Below are positions 1 through 8,736 of a DNA stretch of 64,000 bases, in pieces (the stretch's first letter is position 1; each line of letters begins with the position of its first letter). Location of the stretch: the NCBI RefSeq assembly GCF_009827595.1, contig NZ_WTYT01000001.1, positions 310,001 to 374,000 of the forward strand, in the 5' to 3' direction. The position numbers and the translations under genes were made by a program. A model generated the notes under the pieces. It did not search any database. It saw only the letters and a program-made list of their open reading frames with translations, and was not told the origin of the DNA. The stretch is from Altericroceibacterium endophyticum. GTDB taxonomy: Bacteria > Pseudomonadota > Alphaproteobacteria > Sphingomonadales > Sphingomonadaceae.

Positions 1-1787
1 AAGCGATACCGGCGGTTATTCGCGCCTTTCCATGGCCCAAAAGCATGCGCTGGGGCGCGGCTTCCCTGAGCAGCGAGTCCGGCCGCTGGGTCCGCCCACT
101 CTCCGGAATTCTTGCATTGTTCGGGGACGATCTGGTGGAATGCGAAGTGCACGGCGTCACCAGCGGGCTGGTTACCGCCGGGCATCGCTTCCACCATTCG
201 GGCGATATTACGATCGGCCATGTCGATAATTACCAAGAAAAACTGCGCGCCTGTCATGTGATTGTCGATCATGCAGAGCGTGAAGCGCTGATCCGGGACA
301 AGGCTCAATCCGCGGCGCGCAATGCCGGGCTCGTTCTGGTCGAGGATGAAGGTCTGGTGGTGGAAAACGCCGGCCTGACCGAATGGCCGGTTCCGTTGCT
401 TGGCCGCTTCGATGAGGCTTTTCTGGAAGTGCCGCCCGAAGTCATTCAGCTTTCAGCGCGGACCAATCAGAAGTATTTCATCTGCAATGATGCTTCGGGC
501 AATCTTGCCAATGCCTTCATCTGCACAGCCAATATCGAGGCGGCTGATGGCGGCGCCGCGATCGTTGCGGGCAATGAAAAAGTGCTCGCCGCGCGTCTGG
601 CTGATGCCCGTTTCTTCTGGGATGTGGACCGCAAGAAAAGCCTCGCCGAACATGCCGAGGGTTTGAAGCGGATCACGTTCCACGAAAAGCTCGGCACAGT
701 GGCTGACAAGGTGGAGCGGGTGGCCAAACTCGCGCGCTGGTTGGTCGAACAAGACATCGTCAAAGGAGCCGATGCGCAGCAGGCTGAGCAGGCTGCACGC
801 CTGTCCAAGGCTGATCTCGTCACCGAGATGGTTGGCGAATTTCCTGAACTTCAAGGACTTATCGGCGGTTATTATGCTGCCGCAGAAGGTCTGCCGGAGG
901 CGGTATCCGATGCTATTCGCGATCATTACAAGCCGGTCGGGCAGGGCGACGATGTTCCATCCGCGCCGGTGACGATCGCTGTCAGTCTGGCGGATAAGCT
1001 GGATACCTTGGTCGGATTTTTTCAGATTGACGAGAAACCGACAGGTTCGAAGGACCCCTTCGCACTTCGGCGCGCAGCGATTGGTATTCTCAGCCTTATT
1101 CTGGAAAATGACCTTCGCGCTTTCATGTTTGATCTGATCACGGCGGCCGCCCATCCGGGCAAGACGTCAGAGGCCGGCCGGGAAATCGCCAGTTTTCTGA
1201 TCGAACGTCTGAAGGTTCAGCAGCGCGATGCAAACATTCGGCACGACATGGTCGATGCTGTGGTGGCTGTTGAGCAAGGCGGAGACAATGTTCGCATGGT
1301 GAAGCGCATTGCGGCTCTTCAGGCCTTTATAGGATCGGAAGATGGCGCCAATTTGCTCGCCGGATATAAGCGTGCCGCCAATATCCTGAAGAAAGAGGAC
1401 TGGCACGGCGAAGAGGGTGAAATCTCGCGCACTGGCGAGGAAGATCCGCTGGCGATGGTCGATGATCCCGATCTGGCTCCGGTCATCCGCGCGAAGATGG
1501 ACGAACGCCATCTTGAAGACCTGTCTTACGAGCCGGATGACGCTGAAAAGGCGTTGATGGAGGCGCTGAGCAAGGCCGAGCCGCGTGCTGCGGCGGCTGT
1601 TGCGGCGGAAGATTTCGAAGGTGCGATGGCTGCGCTGGCGAGCTTGCGGGCCCCGATCGACGATTTCTTCGAAAATGTCACGGTGAACGCAGATGATCCG
1701 GCAAAGCGGGCAGCACGTCTGTCCCTGCTTGATCGTTTTCGTGCTGCGGTGCACAATGTAGCGGATTTCTCAAAAATAGACGGGTGA
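1..1787 (+). CDS. glyS: Glycyl-tRNA synthetase beta subunit, 5'-truncated by window start
   Basis: The reading frame is open from base 3 and ends at a TGA at 1785-1787, so the first codons lie outside the window. The visible start reads RAFPWPKSMRWG, a conserved GlyS segment, and the protein runs on through the long helical body to a C-terminal anticodon-binding (DALR-like) region. GlyS pairs with GlyQ in the alpha2/beta2 bacterial glycyl-tRNA synthetase and carries most of the tRNA recognition. glyQ is expected just upstream, outside the window. The next gene, ppdK, follows after 44 bases on the same strand. The family assignment is secure; the true start cannot be seen. Confidence 0.96.
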   Translation, partial: AIPAVIRAFPWPKSMRWGAASLSSESGRWVRPLSGILALFGDDLVECEVHGVTSGLVTAGHRFHHSGDITIGHVDNYQEKLRACHVIVDHAEREALIRDKAQSAARNAGLVLVEDEGLVVENAGLTEWPVPLLGRFDEAFLEVPPEVIQLSARTNQKYFICNDASGNLANAFICTANIEAADGGAAIVAGNEKVLAARLADARFFWDVDRKKSLAEHAEGLKRITFHEKLGTVADKVERVAKLARWLVEQDIVKGADAQQAEQAARLSKADLVTEMVGEFPELQGLIGGYYAAAEGLPEAVSDAIRDHYKPVGQGDDVPSAPVTIAVSLADKLDTLVGFFQIDEKPTGSKDPFALRRAAIGILSLILENDLRAFMFDLITAAAHPGKTSEAGREIASFLIERLKVQQRDANIRHDMVDAVVAVEQGGDNVRMVKRIAALQAFIGSEDGANLLAGYKRAANILKKEDWHGEEGEISRTGEEDPLAMVDDPDLAPVIRAKMDERHLEDLSYEPDDAEKALMEALSKAEPRAAAAVAAEDFEGAMAALASLRAPIDDFFENVTVNADDPAKRAARLSLLDRFRAAVHNVADFSKIDG

Positions 1788-1831
1788 ATTCTCACCCGGC
1801 ACATAAACAACAAGCAGAATTGAGGAGTGGT

Positions 1832-4498
1832 ATGAGCAAGCTGGTCTACACGTTCGGCGGTGATGCATCGCATGGCGACGATCCACGGGCGAAGGACAAG
1901 AATCTGCTTGGCGGTAAGGGCGCCAATCTGGCGGAAATGGCAAGCATCGGCCTGCCAGTGCCACCGGGTTTTACCATCACCACAGAAGAATGCGTACGCT
2001 ATCTGAAAGAAGGGTCGGACTTCTCCGCCGATCTTCGCGCAGATATCGCCAAGGCGCTGACTCATATCGAAAGAACCGTCGGTAAGAATTTCGGCGATGA
2101 ATCCGACCCGCTGCTGGTTTCTGTCCGCTCCGGTGCACGCGTATCCATGCCCGGCATGATGGATACGGTTCTCAATCTCGGCCTGAATGACAAGACGGTT
2201 GAAGGTCTTGCCAAAGTCGCCGGAGATGATCGTTTCGCATGGGATTCCTATCGCCGTTTCATCCAGATGTATTCGGACGTCGTGCTTGGCCTTGATCATG
2301 GCCTGTTCGAAGAAGCTCTGGAAATTGCCAAGGAAGACAATGGCTTCTTTGCTGATACTGAGATGACGGCTGATGATTGGCGCGCGCTGGTCAAGGAATT
2401 CAAGGCCATCGTCGAACGCGAACAGGGTGAGCCGTTCCCGCAAGATGTTCACGCTCAGCTCTGGGGCGCGATTGCGGCCGTTTTCGACAGCTGGGATTCG
2501 GACCGGGCAAAGGTTTATCGCCGATTGAACGATATTCCCGGTGATTGGGGCACGGCCGTCAATGTTCAGGCCATGGTATTCGGCAATATGGGGGATACCA
2601 GCGCCACTGGCGTTGCCTTCACGCGCGATCCGGCCACGGGTGAAAAAGCCTATTACGGCGAATTCCTGGTCAATGCGCAGGGTGAAGACGTGGTCGCCGG
2701 CATCCGGACCCCGCAATATCTGACTTTGCGTGCGCGTGAAGCGGCCGGTGCCGATAAACCCAGCATGGAAGAAGCCATGCCGGATGCCTATGGCGAATTG
2801 GCCAAGGTCTTTGAGCTGCTGGAAGCGCATTATGCCGATATGCAGGACATCGAATTTACCGTGGAACGCGGCAAATTATGGATGCTCCAGACGCGCAGCG
2901 GCAAACGCACTGCTGCCGCGGCGCTCAAATTGGCCGTCGACATGGTTGAAGAGGGTCTGATTGACGAAAAGACCGCCATTCTTCGCGTCGACCCCATGGC
3001 GCTTGATCAATTGCTGCATCCCACGCTTGACCCCGATGCAGCGCGCGATGTGCTGACCACGGGGCTGCCGGCATCGCCCGGCGCCGCTTCGGGTATTATC
3101 GTGCTCGATGCTGATACTGCGGAACACAAGGCAGAGCGCGGCGAAAGTGTGATCCTGTGCCGTGTTGAAACCAGCCCGGAAGACATTCACGGGATGCATG
3201 CAGCAAAAGGCATTCTGACCGCGCGTGGCGGGATGACCAGCCACGCGGCCGTGGTCGCACGCGGAATGGGGCGTTGCTGCGTCTCCGGTGCTTCTGCAGT
3301 GTCCATCAATCTCAAGGATCGCACCTTGCGAATTGGCGACCGCGAATTGAAGGAAGGTGACACGATCACGCTGGATGGCGGCACGGGTCAGGTGATGGCC
3401 GGTAAGGTTGCCACGATCGAACCCAAGATGGCCGGCGATTTTGCCACGCTGATGGAATGGGCCGACCGGATCCGCCGCATGAAAGTGCGTACCAACGCAG
3501 AAACGCCTGAAGATTGCGTCACAGCGCGTAAATTCGGGGCCGAAGGTATCGGATTGTGCCGCACAGAACACATGTTCTTCGATGCAAGCCGGATCAGCGC
3601 AGTTCGGGAAATGATCCTGGCGGAGGATGAAGGCGGGCGCCGTAAGGCTCTGGCCAAATTGCTGCCAGAACAGCGCAAGGATTTCACTGAAATCTTCGAA
3701 GCCATGGCGCCGCTGCCCTGCACGATTCGCCTGCTCGATCCGCCGCTGCATGAATTCCTGCCGACAGGTGATCAGGAATTTGCCGAGCTGGCTGAAATCA
3801 CCGGCTTTGGCGTGGATCATCTGCGCCGCCGGGCGGAAGAATTGCACGAATTCAACCCGATGCTTGGACATCGCGGCTGCCGCCTCGGCATCACCTATCC
3901 TGAAATCTACGAAATGCAGGCGCGCGCCATTTTTGAAGCCGCTTGTGACGTGGCCGAAAAAAGCGGCAATGCGCCAGTGCCGGAAGTGATGATCCCACTG
4001 GTTGGCACCAAGCGTGAGCTCGCAATTCTGCGCAAGCTGGTGAATGATATCGCTGCGGAAGTCTTCGCAGAACGTGGCCGTGAGCTCGAATATCTCGTCG
4101 GCACCATGATTGAATTGCCGCGCGCTGCCTTGATGGCGGGCGAAATCGCCGAGGAAGCACGGTTTTTCTCCTTCGGTACGAATGATCTGACGCAAACCAC
4201 GCTGGGTGTTTCACGCGATGATGCGGGTCGCTTCCTGTCCACCTATGTCGAAAAGGGCATCTATGGGCGTGACCCGTTCGTCAGCCTCGATGTCGAAGGG
4301 GTGGGGCAACTGGTCTCGCTCGCAGTGGAGCGTGGCCGCGCGACCCGGCTTGATATCAAACTCGGTATATGCGGTGAACATGGCGGCGATCCCGCCAGCA
4401 TTCTGTTCTGCGAGAAAACTGGCCTCGATTATGTCAGCGCGTCGCCATACCGCGTTCCCATCGCACGATTGGCTGCCGCTCAGGCATCTTTGAGCTGA
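1832..4498 (+). CDS. ppdK: Pyruvate, phosphate dikinase
   Basis: PPDK reversibly converts pyruvate, ATP and phosphate to phosphoenolpyruvate, AMP and diphosphate in the cytosol. The 888-residue product matches the usual family length. It has an N-terminal nucleotide-binding region beginning with LLGGKGANLAEM, a central swivelling phosphohistidine domain with GGMTSHAAVVARG (His near residue 471), and a C-terminal TIM barrel with GICGEHGG (Cys near residue 847). I chose the ATG at 1832 because GAGGAG lies four bases upstream and the conserved MSKLVYTFGG starts there. An in-frame GTG at 1784 overlapping the glyS stop would add 16 unlikely residues. A strong hairpin follows the stop codon. Confidence 0.97.
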   Translation: MSKLVYTFGGDASHGDDPRAKDKNLLGGKGANLAEMASIGLPVPPGFTITTEECVRYLKEGSDFSADLRADIAKALTHIERTVGKNFGDESDPLLVSVRSGARVSMPGMMDTVLNLGLNDKTVEGLAKVAGDDRFAWDSYRRFIQMYSDVVLGLDHGLFEEALEIAKEDNGFFADTEMTADDWRALVKEFKAIVEREQGEPFPQDVHAQLWGAIAAVFDSWDSDRAKVYRRLNDIPGDWGTAVNVQAMVFGNMGDTSATGVAFTRDPATGEKAYYGEFLVNAQGEDVVAGIRTPQYLTLRAREAAGADKPSMEEAMPDAYGELAKVFELLEAHYADMQDIEFTVERGKLWMLQTRSGKRTAAAALKLAVDMVEEGLIDEKTAILRVDPMALDQLLHPTLDPDAARDVLTTGLPASPGAASGIIVLDADTAEHKAERGESVILCRVETSPEDIHGMHAAKGILTARGGMTSHAAVVARGMGRCCVSGASAVSINLKDRTLRIGDRELKEGDTITLDGGTGQVMAGKVATIEPKMAGDFATLMEWADRIRRMKVRTNAETPEDCVTARKFGAEGIGLCRTEHMFFDASRISAVREMILAEDEGGRRKALAKLLPEQRKDFTEIFEAMAPLPCTIRLLDPPLHEFLPTGDQEFAELAEITGFGVDHLRRRAEELHEFNPMLGHRGCRLGITYPEIYEMQARAIFEAACDVAEKSGNAPVPEVMIPLVGTKRELAILRKLVNDIAAEVFAERGRELEYLVGTMIELPRAALMAGEIAEEARFFSFGTNDLTQTTLGVSRDDAGRFLSTYVEKGIYGRDPFVSLDVEGVGQLVSLAVERGRATRLDIKLGICGEHGGDPASILFCEKTGLDYVSASPYRVPIARLAAAQASLS

Positions 4499-4501
4499 TA
4501 A

Positions 4502-4539
4502 TTTCTAAAGGGCGGTCTTTCGGGATCGCCCTTTAGAAA
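4502..4539. terminator. Bidirectional hairpin between ppdK and the convergent methyltransferase gene
   Basis: A 13-bp perfect stem starting TTTCTAAAGGGCG encloses a 12-base loop. It has A-rich/T-rich ends on both strands, so it can terminate both ppdK (plus) and the minus-strand gene whose stop lies inside the right arm. Confidence 0.85.
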
Positions 4540-5321
4540 AGATCTCTTCCCTTTGAACCGCTTAGGGTGATGATTTCGAAAGATTCCGTCACCCTGCCAT
4601 CCTCATCTGCAGCCTGCAGAAATGCGGCGCGAGCGCGGTTCAGAGCAGCCTTGCCAAGCGGCGGAGCATAAGCGGAAAGGCAGCTTCCAAGCCCCTGCTC
4701 GCGCAGATCCTCTACCAGCCTGTCCATCGTGCCGTAACGTACCGACAAGGCATGGCCATCAATGACCGGATCGCCCCATCCGGCCCGCTGTAGCAATTGC
4801 GCTCCGGCGCGTATATCGACCAGCGGGTGCATTCTCGCAGCCGGCCGGTCAGGCTCGGCGGCCAGGATGGCACTGCGCAATTGTGGCAGGCTACCCGCGC
4901 CGACAAAACTGGCAATTGCAAAGCCCTTGGGTGCCAATGCCTGACGCATATGGATCAGCGCGCCAGGTAGGTCGTTCACCGTATCAAGCAGGCCCAGACT
5001 GACGATCAGATCATATTGCCCCTCAGGGTAGGGGAGTTCTTCGTTGACGGTATTCGCGGAGAGTGCCGAGGAGGGATCGGCGCATTTTACGTCATAGGCC
5101 TGGGCTGTCAGTGTCTTTGCCAGTTCATTGGTAAAATCTCCCATTATCAGCGCTTTGCCGGGTTCATGTCGTATGAATGCCAGGCGTTCGAGGACATCCT
5201 GAGTCATATCATCCAGCACGAATTGTGCGGCGTCCGGTCGGCGTTGAAGCGCGGCCAGTCGGTCGCGGCGGGCAATGCGGCGGGACGAGGAGAAAATGCG
5301 GGGGGGGCTTGCTTCGTTCAT
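4533..5321 (-). CDS. NDUFAF5/BioC-like methyltransferase-fold protein with degenerate SAM motif
   Basis: The 262-residue product follows the layout of the NDUFAF5 (complex I assembly factor 5) and BioC-like group. It has an N-terminal RIFSSSRRIARRDR segment, a central VNDLPGALIHMRQALAPKG strand-turn typical of methyltransferase motif III, and a C-terminal half containing VDIRAGAQLLQRAGW. The usual glycine-rich SAM motif I (LDxGxGxG) is not present; the corresponding position reads LIMGDFTNEL. Function is therefore uncertain: NDUFAF5 itself is a hydroxylase of a complex I subunit rather than a methyltransferase. The ATG at 5321 is preferred over an upstream in-frame ATG at 5387 because the family starts near there. 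The gene is divergent from comF. Confidence 0.72.
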   Translation of the reverse strand: MNEASPPRIFSSSRRIARRDRLAALQRRPDAAQFVLDDMTQDVLERLAFIRHEPGKALIMGDFTNELAKTLTAQAYDVKCADPSSALSANTVNEELPYPEGQYDLIVSLGLLDTVNDLPGALIHMRQALAPKGFAIASFVGAGSLPQLRSAILAAEPDRPAARMHPLVDIRAGAQLLQRAGWGDPVIDGHALSVRYGTMDRLVEDLREQGLGSCLSAYAPPLGKAALNRARAAFLQAADEDGRVTESFEIITLSGSKGRDLF

Positions 5322-5385
5322 TGTGCGCTCTCTGCCCGTGGCATGGATCAGGTGCAAGTTCTTGCGGGCAACACCAATCCCGCGC

Positions 5386-6123
5386 ATGAATGCCGCGATG
5401 AAGGTAGGGCACGTTCTGAGGCCGCTGGTGGATCTGATCTTTCCGCCGCGTTGCCCGGTTTGCGGAGACAGTATTTCCGCACAGGACGGTGTTTGCGCGC
5501 AATGCTGGGCCGGTCTCGATTTTCCAACCGAGCCCTGGTGTCAATCCTGCCAGCGGCCATTTTCAGCCAATAGCGGAATTGAGGGCGGATCATGCGCCGT
5601 GTGTCTTGCCGAAAAGCCCTATCATGACGGCATCATTGCGGCGGTGCGCTATAATGATGTGGCGCGCTCACTGGTCCTGCGCCTCAAATATAGTCGGCGG
5701 CTTGGGCTGGCGAAATTGATGGGCACGGCGATGGCAGCCCGGCTTGATCCGTTGGAAGATGAAACGCTGTTATTGCCTGTGCCCCTTCATCCGCTGCGGC
5801 TCTGGCACAGAGGTTTCAATCAATCCATCTTGCTGGCTGAAGAAATACGCCGGAAAAAAGGGGGCGTGGTTGCGGTCGCAGCGCTGCGACGCCGCCGCTA
5901 TACGCCTAGCCTTGGCGGGAAAGGACGTAAAAGCCGAGAGAAAATATTGCGCGGTGCAATTGATCTGCGTGACAGCTGGAAAGAGCGAATCAAGGGGCGT
6001 GATGTGATCATCGTGGATGATGTACTCACCAGTGGTGCGACAACGCGCGCCTGTGTTTCGGCGTTGCGGAAGGCAGGCGCGAAAACAGTGCGGATCGCCT
6101 GTTTTGCACGGGTTTTGGATTAA
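5386..6123 (+). CDS. comF: ComF family protein (phosphoribosyltransferase fold)
   Basis: ComF proteins couple an N-terminal zinc-binding region to a C-terminal PRTase domain and assist DNA uptake or processing in competent bacteria. Four CxxC-type pairs are visible near the N-terminus (CPVC, CAQC, CQSC, CAVC). The PRPP-binding signature VIIVDDVLTSGATT lies near the C-terminus, and the substrate-loop element LLPVPLHPLRLWHRGFNQ is also present. The ATG at 5386 gives 245 residues, close to the family norm. Neither it nor the ATG at 5398 has a convincing ribosome site, and the frame is open from 5275, so the start is provisional. No other competence genes are nearby. Confidence 0.88.
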   Translation: MNAAMKVGHVLRPLVDLIFPPRCPVCGDSISAQDGVCAQCWAGLDFPTEPWCQSCQRPFSANSGIEGGSCAVCLAEKPYHDGIIAAVRYNDVARSLVLRLKYSRRLGLAKLMGTAMAARLDPLEDETLLLPVPLHPLRLWHRGFNQSILLAEEIRRKKGGVVAVAALRRRRYTPSLGGKGRKSREKILRGAIDLRDSWKERIKGRDVIIVDDVLTSGATTRACVSALRKAGAKTVRIACFARVLD

Positions 6124-6142
6124 AAATCTAATCTGAAATGAA

Positions 6143-6174
6143 AACGCCCGGAAGGCGTTGCGCTTCCGGGCGTT
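6143..6174 (+). terminator. Hairpin downstream of comF
   Basis: A perfect 12-bp stem (AACGCCCGGAAG and its complement) with an 8-base loop starts 19 bases after the comF stop. No run of T follows, so it may act as an RNA-stabilising end rather than as an intrinsic terminator. Confidence 0.6.
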
Positions 6175-6477
6175 CACGTGACGAATAATTGGGCCGGCTC
6201 CGTCAAGCCTGTGGTGGTACCCCCCAGTACACCAACCCATTCCCTCATTTGGAATTTCTCATTTCGAGATAATTCCTAAACCCCCCAAACCTAGGCGCTT
6301 ACGGCGCGTCCAGTCCTGGTGACGGCTCTTGCTGCCGTGGACACATTCATTCCACTGAAAGGCTTCGCTTGGAAGAGGTTTGCCGTGATTTCATGGATTT
6401 TGCTTCAATCTGTGGTTATCCTGCAACAACCTGCCGTTTGGCGATCACCTTATGTATTTTTGTGAAAGGATTCCAAG
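6175..6477. other. Gene-free stretch upstream of hisI
   Basis: No reading frame with family resemblance or a ribosome site is visible on either strand in these roughly 300 bases. They contain an imperfect inverted repeat at 6251-6276 (GGAATTTCTC, loop, GAGA, bulged T, AATTCC) and a short GGTGGTAC/GTACACC dyad near 6212-6233. I could not match it to tmRNA, 6S, SRP or RNase P RNA. It probably holds the hisI promoter and leader. Confidence 0.5.
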
Positions 6478-6528
6478 ATTTCTGGTCAATCTGAAAATGG
6501 TGCACTGCGAGAACAAGGTGCGGCCTTT

Positions 6529-6861
6529 ATGCCGAAGTTCGACGATAAAGGTCTGCTCAGTGCGGTGGTCCAGCATTGTGAGACCGGCGAGATCCTGATG
6601 GTCGCCTTCATGGATCAGGATGCGCTGGATGCGACGATACGAACCAGGAAAGCCCATTTCCATTCACGTAGCCGGGGACGCTTGTGGATGAAGGGAGAGA
6701 GCTCGGGAAATATCCTGGATGTGCGGGACATTTTGGTCGATTGCGACCAGGACGCTCTTGTGCTGAAAGTCCATCCCAATGGTCCCACATGTCATACCGG
6801 GGCGCGGAGTTGCTTTTATCGCAAGCTCGAAAATGATGATCTGATCAGGACCGACGGCTAG
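6529..6861 (+). CDS. hisI: Phosphoribosyl-AMP cyclohydrolase
   Basis: HisI opens the adenine ring of phosphoribosyl-AMP, the third step of histidine synthesis. Family signatures are clear: PKFDDKGL near the start, [13 protein letters not shown], the metal-binding CDQDALVL and [11 protein letters not shown]. From the ATG at 6529 the product has 110 residues, but family members usually carry 10-20 residues before PKFD. The frame stays open upstream to 6466, and the translated prefix ([12 protein letters not shown]) resembles such a leader. No ATG, GTG or TTG lies in that stretch. A GAAAGGA Shine-Dalgarno-like site at 6464-6470 sits seven bases before an ATT codon at 6478. The start is therefore unresolved. 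The fused HisE domain is absent. Confidence 0.9.
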   Translation: MPKFDDKGLLSAVVQHCETGEILMVAFMDQDALDATIRTRKAHFHSRSRGRLWMKGESSGNILDVRDILVDCDQDALVLKVHPNGPTCHTGARSCFYRKLENDDLIRTDG

Positions 6862-6887
6862 GTCGGCGCGGTCAAACAGGAGATTAC

Positions 6888-8687
6888 ATGCCTATTTATA
6901 TGCCGCCCACGCGCGACACACGCTTCGTTGTCAAAGAAGTTCTCGGAGTGGGGATGGAGGCGGGATCGCCAGCATTTGAAGCAGTGGATGAAGACATCGT
7001 CGATGCCATCATAGAAGAATCCGCTAAATTCTCGGCTGAAGTGATTGCACCGCTCAACCCCAATTCGGATCGCGAAGGTTGCACTCGGCATGATGATGGC
7101 AGCGTCACCACGCCCACGGGCTTTCCTGAAGCCTATGCTCAATATTGTGAATCAGGTTGGGGCACTTTGGCGCTGCCAGAAGAATTTGGCGGGCAGGGCA
7201 TGCCGCATGTTCTGGCAACGGTGGTTGAAGAATATCTCAATTCGGCATGCCATGCTTTCAACATGTATCCGGGCCTCACCCATGGTGCGGTTTCAGCCAT
7301 TCTCGCCAAGGGAACCGATGAGCAGAAGACGGCCTATTTGCCCAAGCTGATTTCCGGTGAGTGGCTCGGCACCATGGCTCTCACCGAAGCGCATTGCGGA
7401 ACCGATCTTGGATTGATTCGCACCAAAGCTGTGCCGCAGACCGATGGATCTTACAGTATCACGGGCAGCAAGATCTTCATCTCTGGCGGTGATCAGGATT
7501 TGACCGAAAACATCGTGCATCTGGTGCTGGCCAAGACCCCTGATGCGCCCGCTGGGTCACGCGGTATTTCGCTGTTCCTGGTGCCGAAATCTCTGCTGAA
7601 TGATGCGGGTGAACCCGGTGAGCGCAATGGCGCGCATTGCGGCTCGATTGAAGAAAAGATGGGCGTGCATGGCAGCGCGACCTGCGTCATGAATTTTGAC
7701 GGCGCAACCGGCTATCTGGTTGGCGAGGAAAATAACGGCCTCGCCGCGATGTTCATCATGATGAATGCGGCCCGCCTCAGCTGCGGCAATCAGGGGCTTG
7801 GTCAGGCGGAGCTGGCCTATCAGAATGCAGCCGATTATGCGCTGGACCGCAAGCAAGGGCGGGCGATGGGGACGCGTGCTGACCCTGCCAGCGCAGCGGA
7901 TCCGATTATTGTTCATGCCGATGTGCGGCGTATGTTGATGGATGCCAGAGGTTTTACCGAGGGATTCCGAGCACTTGTTCTTTGGTGTTCCTATCAAATT
8001 GACATCTCTCATGGAGCGGAGACTGAAGAAGAACGCGTGGCGGCAGATGCATTGGTCAGCATGCTGACGCCGGTGCTGAAGGGTTTCGGCACGGATCGCG
8101 GGTTTCAGACCGCTGTGAATATGCAGCAAGTGCTGGGTGGTCACGGCTATGTCAGCGAATGGGGCCTGGAACAATGTGTCCGCGATGCCCGGGTGGCGAT
8201 GATCTATGAAGGTGCCAACGGTGTTCAGGCGATGGATCTGGCCGGTCGCAAACTTGCGGGCGATAAGGGCCAGGTTGCAGAACGCTATTTCGCCATGATT
8301 GAAGGTGAATGCAGCGGCGCCAGTGAAAGCCTCTCATTCCTCACGGAACCTTTGCTGGAAGCCCTTGCGGATATTCGGGAGGCTGCTCAGTGGCTGATCG
8401 ACAATGCGAAAGCCGATGCCAATAATCTGGGCAGCGGCTCCTATCCTTTCATGCATATGATGGGGCTGGTTTCGATCGGCCTGATGTGGCTGCGTATGGC
8501 CACCGTGGCAGAGCGCGGGCTTGAAAGCGGTGAAGGCGATGCAGCTTTTTACGAAGCCAAATTGTGTGTGGCTCGCAACTTCGCCCTGCGCGGACTGGCA
8601 GAGATGGTCAGCCTCAAGAAACAGGCAATGGCCGGTGCTGAAACCCTCATGAGCTTACCCGCAGAAGCATTTGAAGTTAAAGGCTGA
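6888..8687 (+). CDS. Acyl-CoA dehydrogenase with C-terminal extension (DmdC/FadE-like)
   Basis: The 599-residue FAD enzyme belongs to the long acyl-CoA dehydrogenase branch that includes DmdC (3-methylmercaptopropionyl-CoA dehydrogenase) and FadE-type proteins. An N-terminal helical domain leads into the flavin-contacting MALTEAHCGTDLG and KIFISGGDQD. The C-terminal helical domain contains QQVLGGHGYVSEWGLEQ and the base-region motif IYEGANGVQAMDL, followed by an added domain of about 130 residues typical of this branch. AGGAG six bases before the ATG supports the start. hisI lies 26 bases upstream, and a terminator follows. Substrate cannot be assigned from sequence; beta-oxidation is the default reading. 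Confidence 0.92.
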   Translation: MPIYMPPTRDTRFVVKEVLGVGMEAGSPAFEAVDEDIVDAIIEESAKFSAEVIAPLNPNSDREGCTRHDDGSVTTPTGFPEAYAQYCESGWGTLALPEEFGGQGMPHVLATVVEEYLNSACHAFNMYPGLTHGAVSAILAKGTDEQKTAYLPKLISGEWLGTMALTEAHCGTDLGLIRTKAVPQTDGSYSITGSKIFISGGDQDLTENIVHLVLAKTPDAPAGSRGISLFLVPKSLLNDAGEPGERNGAHCGSIEEKMGVHGSATCVMNFDGATGYLVGEENNGLAAMFIMMNAARLSCGNQGLGQAELAYQNAADYALDRKQGRAMGTRADPASAADPIIVHADVRRMLMDARGFTEGFRALVLWCSYQIDISHGAETEEERVAADALVSMLTPVLKGFGTDRGFQTAVNMQQVLGGHGYVSEWGLEQCVRDARVAMIYEGANGVQAMDLAGRKLAGDKGQVAERYFAMIEGECSGASESLSFLTEPLLEALADIREAAQWLIDNAKADANNLGSGSYPFMHMMGLVSIGLMWLRMATVAERGLESGEGDAAFYEAKLCVARNFALRGLAEMVSLKKQAMAGAETLMSLPAEAFEVKG

Positions 8688-8693
8688 AGCGTG

Positions 8694-8728
8694 CCCCGTC
8701 ACTGCCCCGTAAAGGGCGCGTGACGGGG
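8694..8728. terminator. Hairpin between acyl-CoA dehydrogenase and dienelactone hydrolase genes
   Basis: The outer stem CCCCGTCA/TGACGGGG encloses an inner GCCC/GGGC stem and is followed by GTGTTTT. It lies between two convergent genes and should terminate the plus-strand transcript. Confidence 0.75.
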
Positions 8729-8736
8729 GTGTTTTC

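Noticed and set aside
6290-6307. CCTAGGCGCTTA-C-GGCGC shared, with one mismatch, with 43336-43353 upstream of hrcA/rph
   Set aside because: An 18-base near match between two places in 64 kb is roughly what chance allows, and the contexts differ.
6143-6477. Search for tmRNA, SRP RNA or RNase P RNA in the gap before hisI
   Set aside because: None of the conserved core sequences of these RNAs could be seen on either strand.
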